DNA from: Bacteroidota bacterium | GTDB lineage: Bacteria; Bacteroidota; Bacteroidia; Chitinophagales; Chitinophagaceae | Length of the DNA: 64,000 nt | Direction of reading: 5' to 3' | Assembly (NCBI GenBank): GCA_947460595.1 | Contig: CANHGS010000010.1 | Span: 1-64,000, forward strand | Part shown: one piece after another, positions 27,554 through 36,976 of the stretch | Layout of the letters: every line of letters starts with the position of its first letter | How positions within the stretch are numbered: the stretch's first letter is position 1 | Translations under genes and position numbers: made by a program | Notes under the pieces: generated by a model | Databases searched by the model: none | Told to the model about the DNA's origin: nothing | What the model saw: only the letters and a program-made list of their open reading frames with translations

Positions 27554-28057
27554 ATGTTGGACACTACTAGTTTTTTGACCATGGTCATTGCCGTATTAAT
27601 TGCAGGATTGGCTGGATTTTTGATTTATTTGCAGCGGAAAAATCAAACTGCCGAAAAAGCAGTATCTACCCAAAATACGGGCTTACAATTACAGGCTTAT
27701 GAGCGTTTGATTGTATTGGCCAATAGAATTGCCCTACCCAATTTGATTAGCCGTTTAAATGTGCCTGGAGCCACCGCAAGGGATATGCAAGAATTGTTAA
27801 CTAAGAATATTCGGGAAGAGTTTGAATATAATATTAGTCAACAAATTTATGTAAGCCCTGCTGCATGGAATGCGCTCAAAAACCTACATGATCAAAATTT
27901 GTTGATAGTAAATCAAGTGGCACAACAAATGGAACATACCGCCAGTAGCACAGATTTGAATAGGAATATTCTCAATTTTCTAATGAATGATAATCGTGGA
28001 AAATTACAGGAATTGGTGGCAGAGGTATTGAGTTATGAAGCAAAAAAATGTCTCTAG
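27554..28057 (+). CDS. Membrane-anchored protein of unknown function
   Basis: A 167-residue protein starting MLDTTSFLTMVIAVL; the upstream GTG is rejected on promoter grounds. One N-terminal TM helix (about residues 5-27) is followed by a basic RKN and a soluble helical domain. Recognisable stretches are QAYERLIVLANRIALPNLISR, EFEYNISQQIYVS and a C-terminal region rich in Asn/Leu. I take it to be a conserved Bacteroidota family, possibly one catalogued as a DUF, but cannot name it with confidence. It ends 18 bases before the mutase gene and is likely co-transcribed, so a link to that enzyme is possible. Confidence 0.72.
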   Translation: MLDTTSFLTMVIAVLIAGLAGFLIYLQRKNQTAEKAVSTQNTGLQLQAYERLIVLANRIALPNLISRLNVPGATARDMQELLTKNIREEFEYNISQQIYVSPAAWNALKNLHDQNLLIVNQVAQQMEHTASSTDLNRNILNFLMNDNRGKLQELVAEVLSYEAKKCL

Positions 28058-28075
28058 TCATTTAAAGATTGACCT

Positions 28076-29632
28076 ATGAATGAAAAACTAGTTTGTACCG
28101 ATAGTGGCATAGAAATTAAGAAAGTCTACTATCCCCTACCCACCACAGATGTAATTGAAATGCCTGGTCAATTCCCTTATACCAGGGGTGTACAGTCAGA
28201 TATGTATCGCGGCAAGCTTTGGACTATGCGCCAGTATGCCGGATTCTCAACCGCAGAAGAAAGCAATAAAAGATACCATTATTTGTTATCCCAAGGTGTA
28301 ATGGGGCTAAGTGTAGCATTTGACCTTCCCACCCAAATTGGTTATGATTCTGACCATGCATTATCAGAAGGTGAAGTTGGAAAAGTGGGTGTGGCTATTG
28401 ATAGTTTGGAAGACATGGAAATACTTTTTCAAGGGATTGAACTAGAAAAAGTGTCTACTTCTATGACCATTAATGCAACTGGTTTTATCTTATTGGCATT
28501 CTATGTGGCTTTGGCAAAAAAGCAAGGTGCAGATTTAACAAAGATCACGGGTACCATTCAAAACGATATCCTCAAAGAATACGCCGCTAGAGGAACTTAT
28601 ATTTACCCTCCCAAACCATCCATGCGTATCATTACCGATATTTTTGAATGGTGTTCTCAAGCATTACCCAAATGGAATACCATTAGCATTAGTGGTTATC
28701 ATATACGAGAAGCTGGAAGTACCGCAGTGCAGGAAGTGGCATTTACACTAGCAAATGGCAAAGCCTATGTAGCAGCAGCCTTAGCAAAAGGTTTAGACAT
28801 TAATGTATTTGGCAAAAGACTTTCTTTCTTCTTCAATGCCCATAACCATTTGTTTGAAGAAGTGGCCAAATTTAGAGCTGCTAGAAAAATGTGGGCGCAG
28901 CTCATGAAAAGCATGGGAGCAACGGATGAAAAAGCCATGATGCTGCGTTTTCACACCCAAACTGGTGGAGCAACGCTAACCGCCCAACAACCATTAAACA
29001 ATATTGCTCGAGTAACCATTCAAAGTTTGGCTTCAGTATTAGGTGGCACCCAAAGTTTGCATACCAATGGCTATGACGAGGCATTGAGTTTACCCACCGA
29101 GGAAGCGGCAAGAATTGCATTACGAACCCAACAAATTCTGGCATTTGAAAGTGGCGCACCAGATACCGTAGACCCATTGGCAGGTAGTTATTTTGTTGAA
29201 AGCCTAACGGCCAATATGATTCAAGAAGCCAGTGCTTTAATGGAGAAAATTGAGGCCATGGGGGGCGCGGTAGAAGCCATTGAACAAGGTTTTATGCAAG
29301 ACGAAATTGCTAGAAGTGCCTATACCTACCAACGCAATATAGAAAGTGGCCAAAAAATTATTGTTGGTGTAAACAAGTTTCAGATAGCAGAAACCAATAA
29401 AGTTCCGCCGTTTAAGATTGACGATAGTATTCAACAGATTCAAACAGAGAAATTGCTAAAGCTACGCGCAAAAAGAGACCAGCTAAAAGTGACAACTGTT
29501 TTGGAAAAAATTGCCCTTACTGCTACTACTAATGAAAATCTGATGCCCATAGTCATTGAAGCAGTTGAGAACCTATGCACTTTGGGTGAAATTGCCGATA
29601 GTTTGAGAAAGGTCTTTGGAGAACACCGGTAA
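28076..29632 (+). CDS. Methylmalonyl-CoA mutase large subunit (catalytic domain only)
   Basis: The 518-residue protein holds the CoA-binding TIM barrel of B12-dependent acyl-CoA mutases. It carries [50 protein letters not shown], and the signature [16 protein letters not shown] near residue 290. The Tyr of RQYAGF and the Arg of YAARGT match the residues known to select methylmalonyl-CoA (Tyr89/Arg207 in the Propionibacterium enzyme); isobutyryl-CoA mutase has Phe and Gln there. The C-terminal cobalamin domain (DxHxxG) is absent, so a separate B12-binding subunit is needed and none is in the window. Methylmalonyl to succinyl-CoA is thus favoured, but not proven. Confidence 0.88.
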   Translation: MNEKLVCTDSGIEIKKVYYPLPTTDVIEMPGQFPYTRGVQSDMYRGKLWTMRQYAGFSTAEESNKRYHYLLSQGVMGLSVAFDLPTQIGYDSDHALSEGEVGKVGVAIDSLEDMEILFQGIELEKVSTSMTINATGFILLAFYVALAKKQGADLTKITGTIQNDILKEYAARGTYIYPPKPSMRIITDIFEWCSQALPKWNTISISGYHIREAGSTAVQEVAFTLANGKAYVAAALAKGLDINVFGKRLSFFFNAHNHLFEEVAKFRAARKMWAQLMKSMGATDEKAMMLRFHTQTGGATLTAQQPLNNIARVTIQSLASVLGGTQSLHTNGYDEALSLPTEEAARIALRTQQILAFESGAPDTVDPLAGSYFVESLTANMIQEASALMEKIEAMGGAVEAIEQGFMQDEIARSAYTYQRNIESGQKIIVGVNKFQIAETNKVPPFKIDDSIQQIQTEKLLKLRAKRDQLKVTTVLEKIALTATTNENLMPIVIEAVENLCTLGEIADSLRKVFGEHR

Positions 29633-29728
29633 TTAGGAACTAATTGCTTGATTTTGACTGTTTTTGATAGGGTTGAATTGGATTTCTAACTAACTTGAAG
29701 CCATTCTTTCAAGCATCAAAACAAATAC

Positions 29729-31024
29729 ATGAGAAAGCAGTTTTTTCTGGGTCTATTGGCCCTACCCTTTTTTGCTGGAGCACAAATCACACCCGCCAAA
29801 ATTGAACAGTCTGCCAAAGAAGTCAATGATTCTGTGATTGCCTGGCGCAGACATTTGCACCAATTTCCCGAACTGTCTAATAGGGAAACCAATACCATGA
29901 AATACATTGTAGAAAAGCTACAAGGTCTTGGGTTAGAAATAAAATCTGGTGTAGCCAAAACAGGTGTTGTAGCTATTTTAAAAGGTGGTAAGCCAGGTCC
30001 CGTAGTTGCACTTAGGGCAGATATTGATGCATTACCCGTCATTGAAAGAGCCAATCTTCCCTATAAATCCATTCAAACCACTGAATATGGTGGTCAGAAA
30101 GTTGGCATCATGCACGCATGCGGTCATGATACGCATACGGCCATTCTTTTAGGTACCGCCAATGCCATGAGTAAGATTAGGAAAGACATTCCAGGAACGG
30201 TGGTATTTGTGTTTCAACCAGCAGAAGAAGGCGCACCAGAAAATGAAGAAGGCGGTGCACCACTCATGATAAAAGAAGGGGTAATGACCAATCCCAAAGT
30301 GGATGCCATTTTTGGAATCCATATCAACTCACAAACAGAAATTGGAACCATTAAATACAAATCTGGTTCTGTGATGGCCAGCTCTGATTGGTTTACTATT
30401 AAAGTAAAAGGCAAACAATCTCATGGTTCACAACCTTGGAGCGGTATTGATCCAATAGTTGTTGCAACACAAATCATTACTGGATTACAAACCATTGTAA
30501 GCCGCCAGTCTGAATTGACCAAGGCCCCCGTAGTAATAACCGTTGGAAGAATTAATTCTGGTGTACGCGCCAATATTATTCCTGAAGAATTGTTCATGGA
30601 AGGAACTATCAGAACCTTGGATGGCAATATGCAAAAAGACGTACATGAGAGAATTAGAAATACTGCCCAAAAAATTGCCGAAGCTTCTGGTGCAACTGCA
30701 GAAGTAATGATAGATACCAAGACCCTGGTTACTTATAATGATCCCGCACTGGTAAAAATGATGTTGCCTTCTCTGGAAGCAGCCACCGGTAAAGGAAATT
30801 TAATAGAACAAGACTGGACAACAGGCGCAGAAGACTTTTCTTTCTATGGCCAAAAAGCACCTGCTTTTTTCTTTTTCCTTGGAGGTATGCCCAAAGGAAT
30901 GGATCCTAAAAAAGCTGTTCCGCACCACACACCAGACTTTTATATAGATGATAGTAGGTTGGATGTTGGTGTAAAAGCCTATCTAAACCTAGTGATGGAT
31001 TATGCCCAGTTAAAAGCCAAATAA
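29729..31024 (+). CDS. M20 family amidohydrolase, exported
   Basis: Zinc-dependent hydrolase of N-acyl amino acids or peptides (hippurate-hydrolase-like group). A signal peptide ends at FFAGAQ. Metal-binding motifs include ALRADIDALP, MHACGHDTHTA (residues ~128-138) and the catalytic Glu pair in FQPAEEGAPENEEGG. The dimerisation domain begins near SHGSQPWSGIDP. The length of 431 residues is normal. It is followed after 17 bases by the S9 peptidase, so the pair forms a small secreted-peptide-degradation operon. The substrate is not predictable. Confidence 0.9.
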   Translation: MRKQFFLGLLALPFFAGAQITPAKIEQSAKEVNDSVIAWRRHLHQFPELSNRETNTMKYIVEKLQGLGLEIKSGVAKTGVVAILKGGKPGPVVALRADIDALPVIERANLPYKSIQTTEYGGQKVGIMHACGHDTHTAILLGTANAMSKIRKDIPGTVVFVFQPAEEGAPENEEGGAPLMIKEGVMTNPKVDAIFGIHINSQTEIGTIKYKSGSVMASSDWFTIKVKGKQSHGSQPWSGIDPIVVATQIITGLQTIVSRQSELTKAPVVITVGRINSGVRANIIPEELFMEGTIRTLDGNMQKDVHERIRNTAQKIAEASGATAEVMIDTKTLVTYNDPALVKMMLPSLEAATGKGNLIEQDWTTGAEDFSFYGQKAPAFFFFLGGMPKGMDPKKAVPHHTPDFYIDDSRLDVGVKAYLNLVMDYAQLKAK

Positions 31025-31041
31025 GTTTTAAAATACGCTTT

Positions 31042-32949
31042 ATGAAACAAGTAGTGTTCATTCTATCAGCCTTTTTTGCCTTGCAATTGAACGCACAAAC
31101 ACCTTTGAGTCCTGAAACCTTATGGAGTCTAGGAAAAGTGAGTGGTATTGGTATATCTAAAGACAAACAACAAGTGCTTTTCTCAGTAAATTTTCCTGAT
31201 GTAGAAGCCAATAAAGGCAATGTACAAACCTTTAGAATTGGTATTAATGGAGGTAACGCAGAATTGGTCACCAATCCTGATATTTTCTTACCCAATACCA
31301 AAATATCACCAGATGGCAAATGGCTCTTAAGTTCCGATGCAGTAAAAATTAAACCTGTTTATGGAATAGACTTCTACCCTAGTCTCACTAAGTCAAATGT
31401 GCAGATTTATGAATCCTTAAATTATAGACACTGGGACACATGGGAAGACGGAAAATTTGACCATGTTTTTTTAAATAATCTGGTAGATGGAAAACCTGGA
31501 CAGGGATTAGATGTAATGAAAGGCGAACCCTTTGATTGCCCTACCAAACCTTTTGGGGGAGACGATGATTATGTTTGGAATCCCAATGGAAAACAGTTGG
31601 TCTATGTGACCAAGAAGTCTTATGGTACTGCTTATGCTATTAGCACCAATACAGATTTGTATGAGTATGATATAGCATCTGGAACTACAAAGAATTTAAC
31701 AGCGTCAAACAAGGGCTATGATATTGCACCTTCCTATAATGACAAAGCTGAACTGGCCTGGTTACAAATGAAAAGAGATGGGTTTGAAGCGGACAAACAA
31801 GACCTGATTGTATGGGATGGAGTTGCCAAACAAAATTTAACAGCACCCAGAGATGATATTCACGTAGAATCTTTTAAATGGAGTGAAGATGGTAAGAGCC
31901 TTTTCTTTATTGCTCCACAAAAAGGGATGGTGCATTTGTTTCAAGTAAGCTATCCTGGTAAATCCAAGATGCTTCCTGTAATCAAACAATTGACCAAGGG
32001 CGAATTTGAAGTAAATGCCATAGTGGGTCAATCAGGTAATCAATTGGTAATTTCAAAAGTTGATTTTAACCATGCATCTGAATTGTATACCCTTGACCTT
32101 ACCAATGGACAACTCAAACAATTAACGCATGTAAATGACGCTCAGTACAAGCAAATTGCCCAAGTGTCTGCCAAGTATCGCATGGTAACCACAACAGATA
32201 ATCAACAAATGCCTACCTGGGTCATCTATCCTCCTAATTTTGACCCTTCTAAAAAATATCCCACCCTACTTTTCTGTTTGGGTGGTCCACAGGGAACCAT
32301 GCCCCATTATTCCTTTAGATGGAATTTTCAATTAATGGCTTCTCAAGGTTATATTATTGTTGCTCCAGATAGAAGGGGTGTATTTGGCAATGGCACTAAA
32401 TGGACAGAAGGCGTAAGTAAGGACTGGGGGGGACAAGTGATCAATGATTATCTCAGTGCCATTGATGCTGTTTCTAAAGAGACGTATGTAGACAAACAAC
32501 GCCTGGGATGCGTAGGCGCCAGTTTTGGTGGATTTTCAATTTTTGCATTAGAAGCTTTACACGGCAATAGGTTCAAAACCTTTATCTCGCACGATGGTAT
32601 ATTTGACTTTAGAAGCATGTATGGCACCACCGATGAATTATTTTTTGAAAACTTTGAAAAAGGCGGCAACTACTGGGATAAAAATAACGCAGTAGCACAG
32701 CGCAGCTACAAACAATCACCCAGTGAAATGGTGGCTAAATGGAATACGCCCATTATGATTGTTCAAGGTGGAAAAGATTATCGCGTATCCATTGAGCAAA
32801 GCCAACAAGCATTTCAAGCCGCACAACTTAAAGGCATCAAGTCTAAATTTTTGTATTTCCCAGATGAAAACCACTGGGTTCTAAAAGCACAAAATGCTTT
32901 GGTTTGGCACCATGAATTTTATAAATGGTTGGATGAAACTTTGAAATAG
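31042..32949 (+). CDS. S9 family prolyl oligopeptidase-like serine peptidase, exported
   Basis: A 635-residue periplasmic or secreted peptidase. The signal peptide ends near LQLNAQ. Residues ~35-370 form a WD40-like beta-propeller (repeated ISPDGKWLL and WSEDGKSLFF strands). Residues ~380-635 form the alpha/beta-hydrolase domain, with the nucleophile in GASFGGFS, the acid in GGKDYRVS and His in DENHWV. This is the acylaminoacyl/dipeptidyl peptidase IV-like arrangement. It pairs with the upstream M20 gene. A GNRA-capped terminator follows the stop. Confidence 0.92.
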   Translation: MKQVVFILSAFFALQLNAQTPLSPETLWSLGKVSGIGISKDKQQVLFSVNFPDVEANKGNVQTFRIGINGGNAELVTNPDIFLPNTKISPDGKWLLSSDAVKIKPVYGIDFYPSLTKSNVQIYESLNYRHWDTWEDGKFDHVFLNNLVDGKPGQGLDVMKGEPFDCPTKPFGGDDDYVWNPNGKQLVYVTKKSYGTAYAISTNTDLYEYDIASGTTKNLTASNKGYDIAPSYNDKAELAWLQMKRDGFEADKQDLIVWDGVAKQNLTAPRDDIHVESFKWSEDGKSLFFIAPQKGMVHLFQVSYPGKSKMLPVIKQLTKGEFEVNAIVGQSGNQLVISKVDFNHASELYTLDLTNGQLKQLTHVNDAQYKQIAQVSAKYRMVTTTDNQQMPTWVIYPPNFDPSKKYPTLLFCLGGPQGTMPHYSFRWNFQLMASQGYIIVAPDRRGVFGNGTKWTEGVSKDWGGQVINDYLSAIDAVSKETYVDKQRLGCVGASFGGFSIFALEALHGNRFKTFISHDGIFDFRSMYGTTDELFFENFEKGGNYWDKNNAVAQRSYKQSPSEMVAKWNTPIMIVQGGKDYRVSIEQSQQAFQAAQLKGIKSKFLYFPDENHWVLKAQNALVWHHEFYKWLDETLK

Positions 32950-32965
32950 TAGCTTATAAAACCTC

Positions 32966-32993
32966 AAGCGTATCGTGGCAACACGGTACGCTT
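32966..32993 (+). terminator. Terminator with GCAA tetraloop after the S9 peptidase
   Basis: AAGCGTATCGTG pairs with CACGGTACGCTT (12 bp with one U-G pair) around a GCAA tetraloop, then a T-run. It ends 2 bases before the stop of convergent yggS. Confidence 0.9.
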
Positions 32994-32995
32994 TT

Positions 32996-33667
32996 TTATT
33001 TGTTGTAATTTCTAGCACCAAAAAGCAAACTCCCAATTCTCACCATATTACTTCCATTTTCAATGGCTAGTTGATAGTCTCCACTCATACCCATGGATAA
33101 AACTGCAAAATCAATATTGTCTGTTTTGCGTTTTCCATGAGTTTGGAATAAACCATTTAGATAGGTAAATTCTGGCTGAACAACCAATGGGTCATCACTA
33201 AAAGAAGCCATTCCCATTAATCCTATAATTTTTATATTGGACAAGCTACTAGCCCCTTCCAGTGCGGCATTTAATTCTTCCGCATCCATTCCAAACTTGG
33301 TTTCTTCTTTGGCAATATGCACTTGTAATAAAACGGAGATAACCCTATTATTTTTAGTAGCCTGTTTATTAATTTCTACCAATAATTTAAAACTATCAAC
33401 GCCATGAATCAAGTAAATAAATGGGGCTATGTATTTTACTTTATTGGATTGCAAATGACCTATAAAATGCCATTGAATATCTTTTGCTAAAACGGCTTCT
33501 TTTTCTACTAATTCTTGTACATAATTCTCGCCAAAATCCCTTTGGCCCAAGGCATATAATTCCTGAATATCTTCCTTGGGTTTGGTTTTGCTAACTGCAA
33601 TTAGACTAACCTTACAGGCATCTAGATGGGTCCTAATCTCTTGGTATTTATCAATTGCTACAGGCAT
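32996..33667 (-). CDS. YggS family PLP homeostasis protein
   Basis: PLP-binding fold-type III protein that buffers pyridoxal phosphate and has no known catalytic reaction. The 223 residues include the PLP lysine in SLIAVSKTKP, RDFGENYVQEL, WHFIGHLQSNK and the C-terminal LSMGMSGDYQLAIENGSNMVRIGS. All are typical of the YggS/PROSC family. It lies 13 bases downstream of the acyl-CoA dehydrogenase on the same strand and is probably in its transcript. Confidence in family is very high. Confidence 0.95.
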   Translation of the reverse strand: MPVAIDKYQEIRTHLDACKVSLIAVSKTKPKEDIQELYALGQRDFGENYVQELVEKEAVLAKDIQWHFIGHLQSNKVKYIAPFIYLIHGVDSFKLLVEINKQATKNNRVISVLLQVHIAKEETKFGMDAEELNAALEGASSLSNIKIIGLMGMASFSDDPLVVQPEFTYLNGLFQTHGKRKTDNIDFAVLSMGMSGDYQLAIENGSNMVRIGSLLFGARNYNK

Positions 33668-33680
33668 ATTACCTAATGGA

Positions 33681-34835
33681 TTATTTTAAAATAGAGCGGC
33701 TAATCACAATTCTTTGCACTTCACTTGTACCCTCATAAATTTGGGTAATTTTAGCATCGCGCATCAAGCGCTCAACATGATACTCTTTTACAAAACCATA
33801 TCCACCATGAATTTGAACAGCTTCCGTAGTAGTCCACATGGCTGTTTCAGAAGCATACACTTTAGCCATAGAAGAACTTAAGGTATAATCCATTCCATTA
33901 TCCTTTTCCCAAGCAGCTTTTAAGCAAAGTAAACGGGCCGCTTCAATTCTAGTGGCCATATCAGCCAGTTTAAATTGAATGGCTTGGTGGTGCATAATTT
34001 CTTTACCGAATGCCTTACGTTGTTTGCTGTATGCTAACGCCAATTCATAAGCGCCACTGGCAATACCCAATGCCTGAGAAGCTATTCCTATTCTACCACC
34101 TGCCAATGTTTTCATGGCAAATTTGAAACCAAAACCGTCTTCTCCTATCCTATTCTCTTTAGGCACTTTCACATCAGTAAACATAATGGTATGTGTATCA
34201 CTTCCGCGAATACCCAATTTATTTTCTTTGGCAGCAACAGTAACACCTGGCCAGTTTTTTTCTACAATAAACGCATTGATACCACCACTACCTTTGGTTA
34301 CATCTGTTTGTGCAATTACCAAATAAACGGATGCTGAAGAGCCATTGGTTATCCAGTTTTTGGTGCCATTAATCAAGTAATGATCTCCCATGTCTTCTGC
34401 AGTAGTTTGCTGAGAGGTTGCATCGCTTCCAGCTTCGGGTTCACTCAATAAAAAGGCGCCAATATATAATTCACCATCTTTTTTACCTTGAGCAATTGGT
34501 GTTAAGTATTGATTCTTTTGGGCATCATTGCCAAATTTTTCTAATCCCCAACAAACCAAACTATTGTTCACACTCATACAAACGGAAGTACTAGCATCTA
34601 CCTTACTAATTTCTTCCATGGCCAGCACATAACTAATGGTATCCATGCCGCTTCCACCATAATCAGGATTGGTCATCATTCCCATAAATCCCAAATCAGC
34701 TAATTGCATTACCTGTTCTTTGGGAAATTTTTGCAGCTCGTCCCTTTCAATAACACCTGGCTTGCACTGATTCTGTGCAAAATCACGTGCGGCTTTCTGT
34801 ATCATTAAATGCTCTTCCGTCAATTCAAAATGCAT
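33681..34835 (-). CDS. Acyl-CoA dehydrogenase
   Basis: FAD flavoenzyme that oxidises short or branched acyl-CoAs to enoyl-CoAs and passes electrons to ETF. The corrected ATG start gives MHFELTEEH, for 384 residues; the track start is a TTG inside the promoter -7 box. Landmarks are FLLSEPEAGSDA (FAD/acyl contact), TKNWITNG, and the catalytic Glu in QIYEGTSEVQRI near the C-terminus, the short-chain/butyryl-CoA position. The enzyme could take butyryl- or branched-chain acyl-CoA; chain length cannot be fixed by eye. Near-leaderless mRNA is expected. Confidence 0.94.
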   Translation of the reverse strand: MHFELTEEHLMIQKAARDFAQNQCKPGVIERDELQKFPKEQVMQLADLGFMGMMTNPDYGGSGMDTISYVLAMEEISKVDASTSVCMSVNNSLVCWGLEKFGNDAQKNQYLTPIAQGKKDGELYIGAFLLSEPEAGSDATSQQTTAEDMGDHYLINGTKNWITNGSSASVYLVIAQTDVTKGSGGINAFIVEKNWPGVTVAAKENKLGIRGSDTHTIMFTDVKVPKENRIGEDGFGFKFAMKTLAGGRIGIASQALGIASGAYELALAYSKQRKAFGKEIMHHQAIQFKLADMATRIEAARLLCLKAAWEKDNGMDYTLSSSMAKVYASETAMWTTTEAVQIHGGYGFVKEYHVERLMRDAKITQIYEGTSEVQRIVISRSILK

Positions 34836-34850
34836 GTCATTGGATTTTGG

Positions 34851-34882
34851 CAAAAATAGGAAAGGTTTGAATACCTAACAAA
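34851..34882 (-). promoter_or_regulatory. Acyl-CoA dehydrogenase promoter (TTTG-N20-TATTTTTG)
   Basis: On the minus strand TTTG, exactly 20 bases, then TATTTTTG: a full consensus match. The box ends 15 bases before the ATG at 34835 and contains the TTG that the ORF track took as the start. Confidence 0.78.
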
Positions 34883-34908
34883 TGTTAGTTAAGTCCTTTT
34901 TTTAATTT

Positions 34909-36042
34909 TTACTTTACCAATTGAATCGTTTTGGCATTTTTTTGGGCTTTAAGCGCTAATTCGGTTGCCAAAAGACAATGTGCTTGAGGCATAGCCGTTT
35001 CGGTTCTGTTGAGTACATCGTCTACCAGTAATTGACCAAATGGCAAGGGTTCTTTATTACAATCTATGTATTTGGTTTCTTTTTGATTCACCAAATACAA
35101 ATGATTACCACCATTATGGCCACTTGCAATATCTACATTCTTTCTAATCTCTATAAAACCTTCCGTTCCTAAAATAGTGAGTCTTCCATCGCCCCAGCTA
35201 GCTAAACCATCAGGAGTAAACCAATCTACCCTAATATATCCCATACCTCCATTACCCCTTAGCATCACGTCTCCAAAGTCTTGAAATTGGGGATACTGAG
35301 GATAATGGGTATTGGCAACCTGAGAAGCTACTACTTCAGCTTCAGTAGTTCCGGTAAAAAACAAGTATTGATCAAACTGATGAGAACCAATATCGGTGAT
35401 AATTCCACCATATCGGGCTTTATCAAAAAACCATTCAGGTCTAGATTTAATGCTCATTCTATGCGGTCCCAAACCAATGGTCTGAATCACATTGCCAATT
35501 GCCCCAGCTTTAACCAATTCCCCAGCTTTTACAGTAGCCCTGTTTTCAAAGCGCTCACTATACATGATCGAATAAATTCTGTTTGTAGCTTTTTGTACTT
35601 TTCTAACCTGTGCCAATTGGTCCAATGTGATAATGCCAGGTTTGTCTACCAAATAGTCTTTCCCATGTTGCATCACCCGAACACCCAATGGGGCACGCTC
35701 ATCAGGAATCCCAGAACTCAAGATTAATTGAATACTATTATCTTCTAAAACTTCCTGTTCAGACCTCGCCAATTTTGCTTCAGGAAATTGTTTCATAAAA
35801 GCGGCAACCAATTCAGGTTCTTTGGCATAGATCCAAACCAATTCACCCCCACCCCTTTTCACTGCTTCTGTCATGCCATAGATATGGTTATGATTGATAT
35901 TAATGACACCAAACCTAATTCTGGTAGCTGCTTTTAAAGTAGAACTATTGGCCTTGGCTTGAATGCCCGTTAGCAAAGCAATACCAGATGCAGCGGCACT
36001 GGTTTTTAAAAAATCTCTTCTATTTGAGACCCCTTGTTTCAT
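34909..36042 (-). CDS. Gfo/Idh/MocA family oxidoreductase with Tat signal
   Basis: NAD(P)-dependent oxidoreductase probably acting on a sugar or sugar derivative. The N-terminus has the twin-arginine signal NRRDFLKTSAAASGIALL, so export of the folded cofactor-loaded enzyme is expected. The Rossmann fold follows (RFGVININHNHIYGM, an unusual His-rich loop). The family EKP-like motif appears as VDKPG and the C-terminal domain as GGIITDIGSHQFDQY with a metal or substrate His. Length is 377 residues. It resembles the secreted Gfo/Idh proteins common in Bacteroidota and Planctomycetes. Substrate unknown. Confidence 0.88.
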   Translation of the reverse strand: MKQGVSNRRDFLKTSAAASGIALLTGIQAKANSSTLKAATRIRFGVININHNHIYGMTEAVKRGGGELVWIYAKEPELVAAFMKQFPEAKLARSEQEVLEDNSIQLILSSGIPDERAPLGVRVMQHGKDYLVDKPGIITLDQLAQVRKVQKATNRIYSIMYSERFENRATVKAGELVKAGAIGNVIQTIGLGPHRMSIKSRPEWFFDKARYGGIITDIGSHQFDQYLFFTGTTEAEVVASQVANTHYPQYPQFQDFGDVMLRGNGGMGYIRVDWFTPDGLASWGDGRLTILGTEGFIEIRKNVDIASGHNGGNHLYLVNQKETKYIDCNKEPLPFGQLLVDDVLNRTETAMPQAHCLLATELALKAQKNAKTIQLVK

Positions 36043-36216
36043 ATTTAATCAATTTATTTATACCAATGTAAAACAAAAAGAATTGTCTTTTCATTCCTTG
36101 ATTAAAAGATTCCTATATCGATTTCGTATTTATGTCTAGTTATGAAAATATGTTAAACTTTTACAAAGACCAAAGGTTATACTTTTAACTTTCGTCAGAT
36201 AGGAAAACCCATAAAT

Positions 36217-36975
36217 ATGAAAATCATTAAATTAAGTATTTTATCCCTAGCAGTCTTATTAATCAGCTTTGCCTGCAAGAAATCAGCAACGGGTACAACT
36301 ACAAGCACAGGAACTACCATTGTTCCTGATGTTTATAAAAAGATCTATGGTGCTACCAGTATCAGCTCCGATGGCACTTATCTTACCATTAAAACCACTG
36401 GCACACCTGACCACAAGTCTATCTATTACGCCACCAGCAATGCTTTATATGAAAATTTCTCAGGTACCACTTTTGGTGGTAGAACATTTATGAAAAATCC
36501 CAATAGCATTGCGTCACAAACTTTGACATTTAAAATTCCTTTAAACCCTGCTGTTTCAAGTACGCATGCTAATACACCATTGGGGCCTATTGGCATTTCA
36601 ATAAATGGAGTACCTTTTTTCAACCAATATGCTGGTCCAAATATCCCATTAACCAATGAAGCCAATAGCTTTGACCAGTATTATGGACATCCTCAACAAA
36701 GTGGTCAATACCATTATCATGTAGAACCAATTTATTTGACAACTGTAAAAGTTACCAAGTCTTCTCTTTTAGGATTCTTACTAGATGGTTTTCCAGTATA
36801 TGGTCCTATGGAAAATGGCGCTTCAGTAACCAATGCCATGTTAGATGCATATCATGGACATACAACTGTAACAACTGATTATCCAAATGGCATTTATCAT
36901 TACCATATTACAGATGCAGATCCCTATATCAATGGATCTGGATTTTATGGTACGGCTGGAACTGTAACTCAATAA
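36217..36975 (+). CDS. YHYH domain lipoprotein
   Basis: A 252-residue lipoprotein with lipobox SFAC, a Thr/Ser/Gly-rich linker, then one YHYH domain. The domain shows ISINGVPFFNQYAG, the first histidine motif GQYHYHVEP, FLLDGFPVYGPME, HGHTTVT and a second motif GIYHYHITDADPY. The repeated Tyr-His-Tyr-His and clustered histidines suggest metal or copper binding, but the family function is not established. It is first in a run of three lipoproteins: the next starts 1 base after its stop. A binding or assembly partner for the downstream SCO1-like protein is plausible inference. Confidence 0.85.
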   Translation: MKIIKLSILSLAVLLISFACKKSATGTTTSTGTTIVPDVYKKIYGATSISSDGTYLTIKTTGTPDHKSIYYATSNALYENFSGTTFGGRTFMKNPNSIASQTLTFKIPLNPAVSSTHANTPLGPIGISINGVPFFNQYAGPNIPLTNEANSFDQYYGHPQQSGQYHYHVEPIYLTTVKVTKSSLLGFLLDGFPVYGPMENGASVTNAMLDAYHGHTTVTTDYPNGIYHYHITDADPYINGSGFYGTAGTVTQ

Positions 36976-36976
36976 A

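Noticed and set aside
30906-31319. Minus-strand 137-codon ORF
   Set aside because: Lies across the M20-S9 junction on the opposite strand and shows no family features.
35281-35727. Plus-strand 148-codon ORF
   Set aside because: Antisense shadow of the Gfo/Idh oxidoreductase gene.
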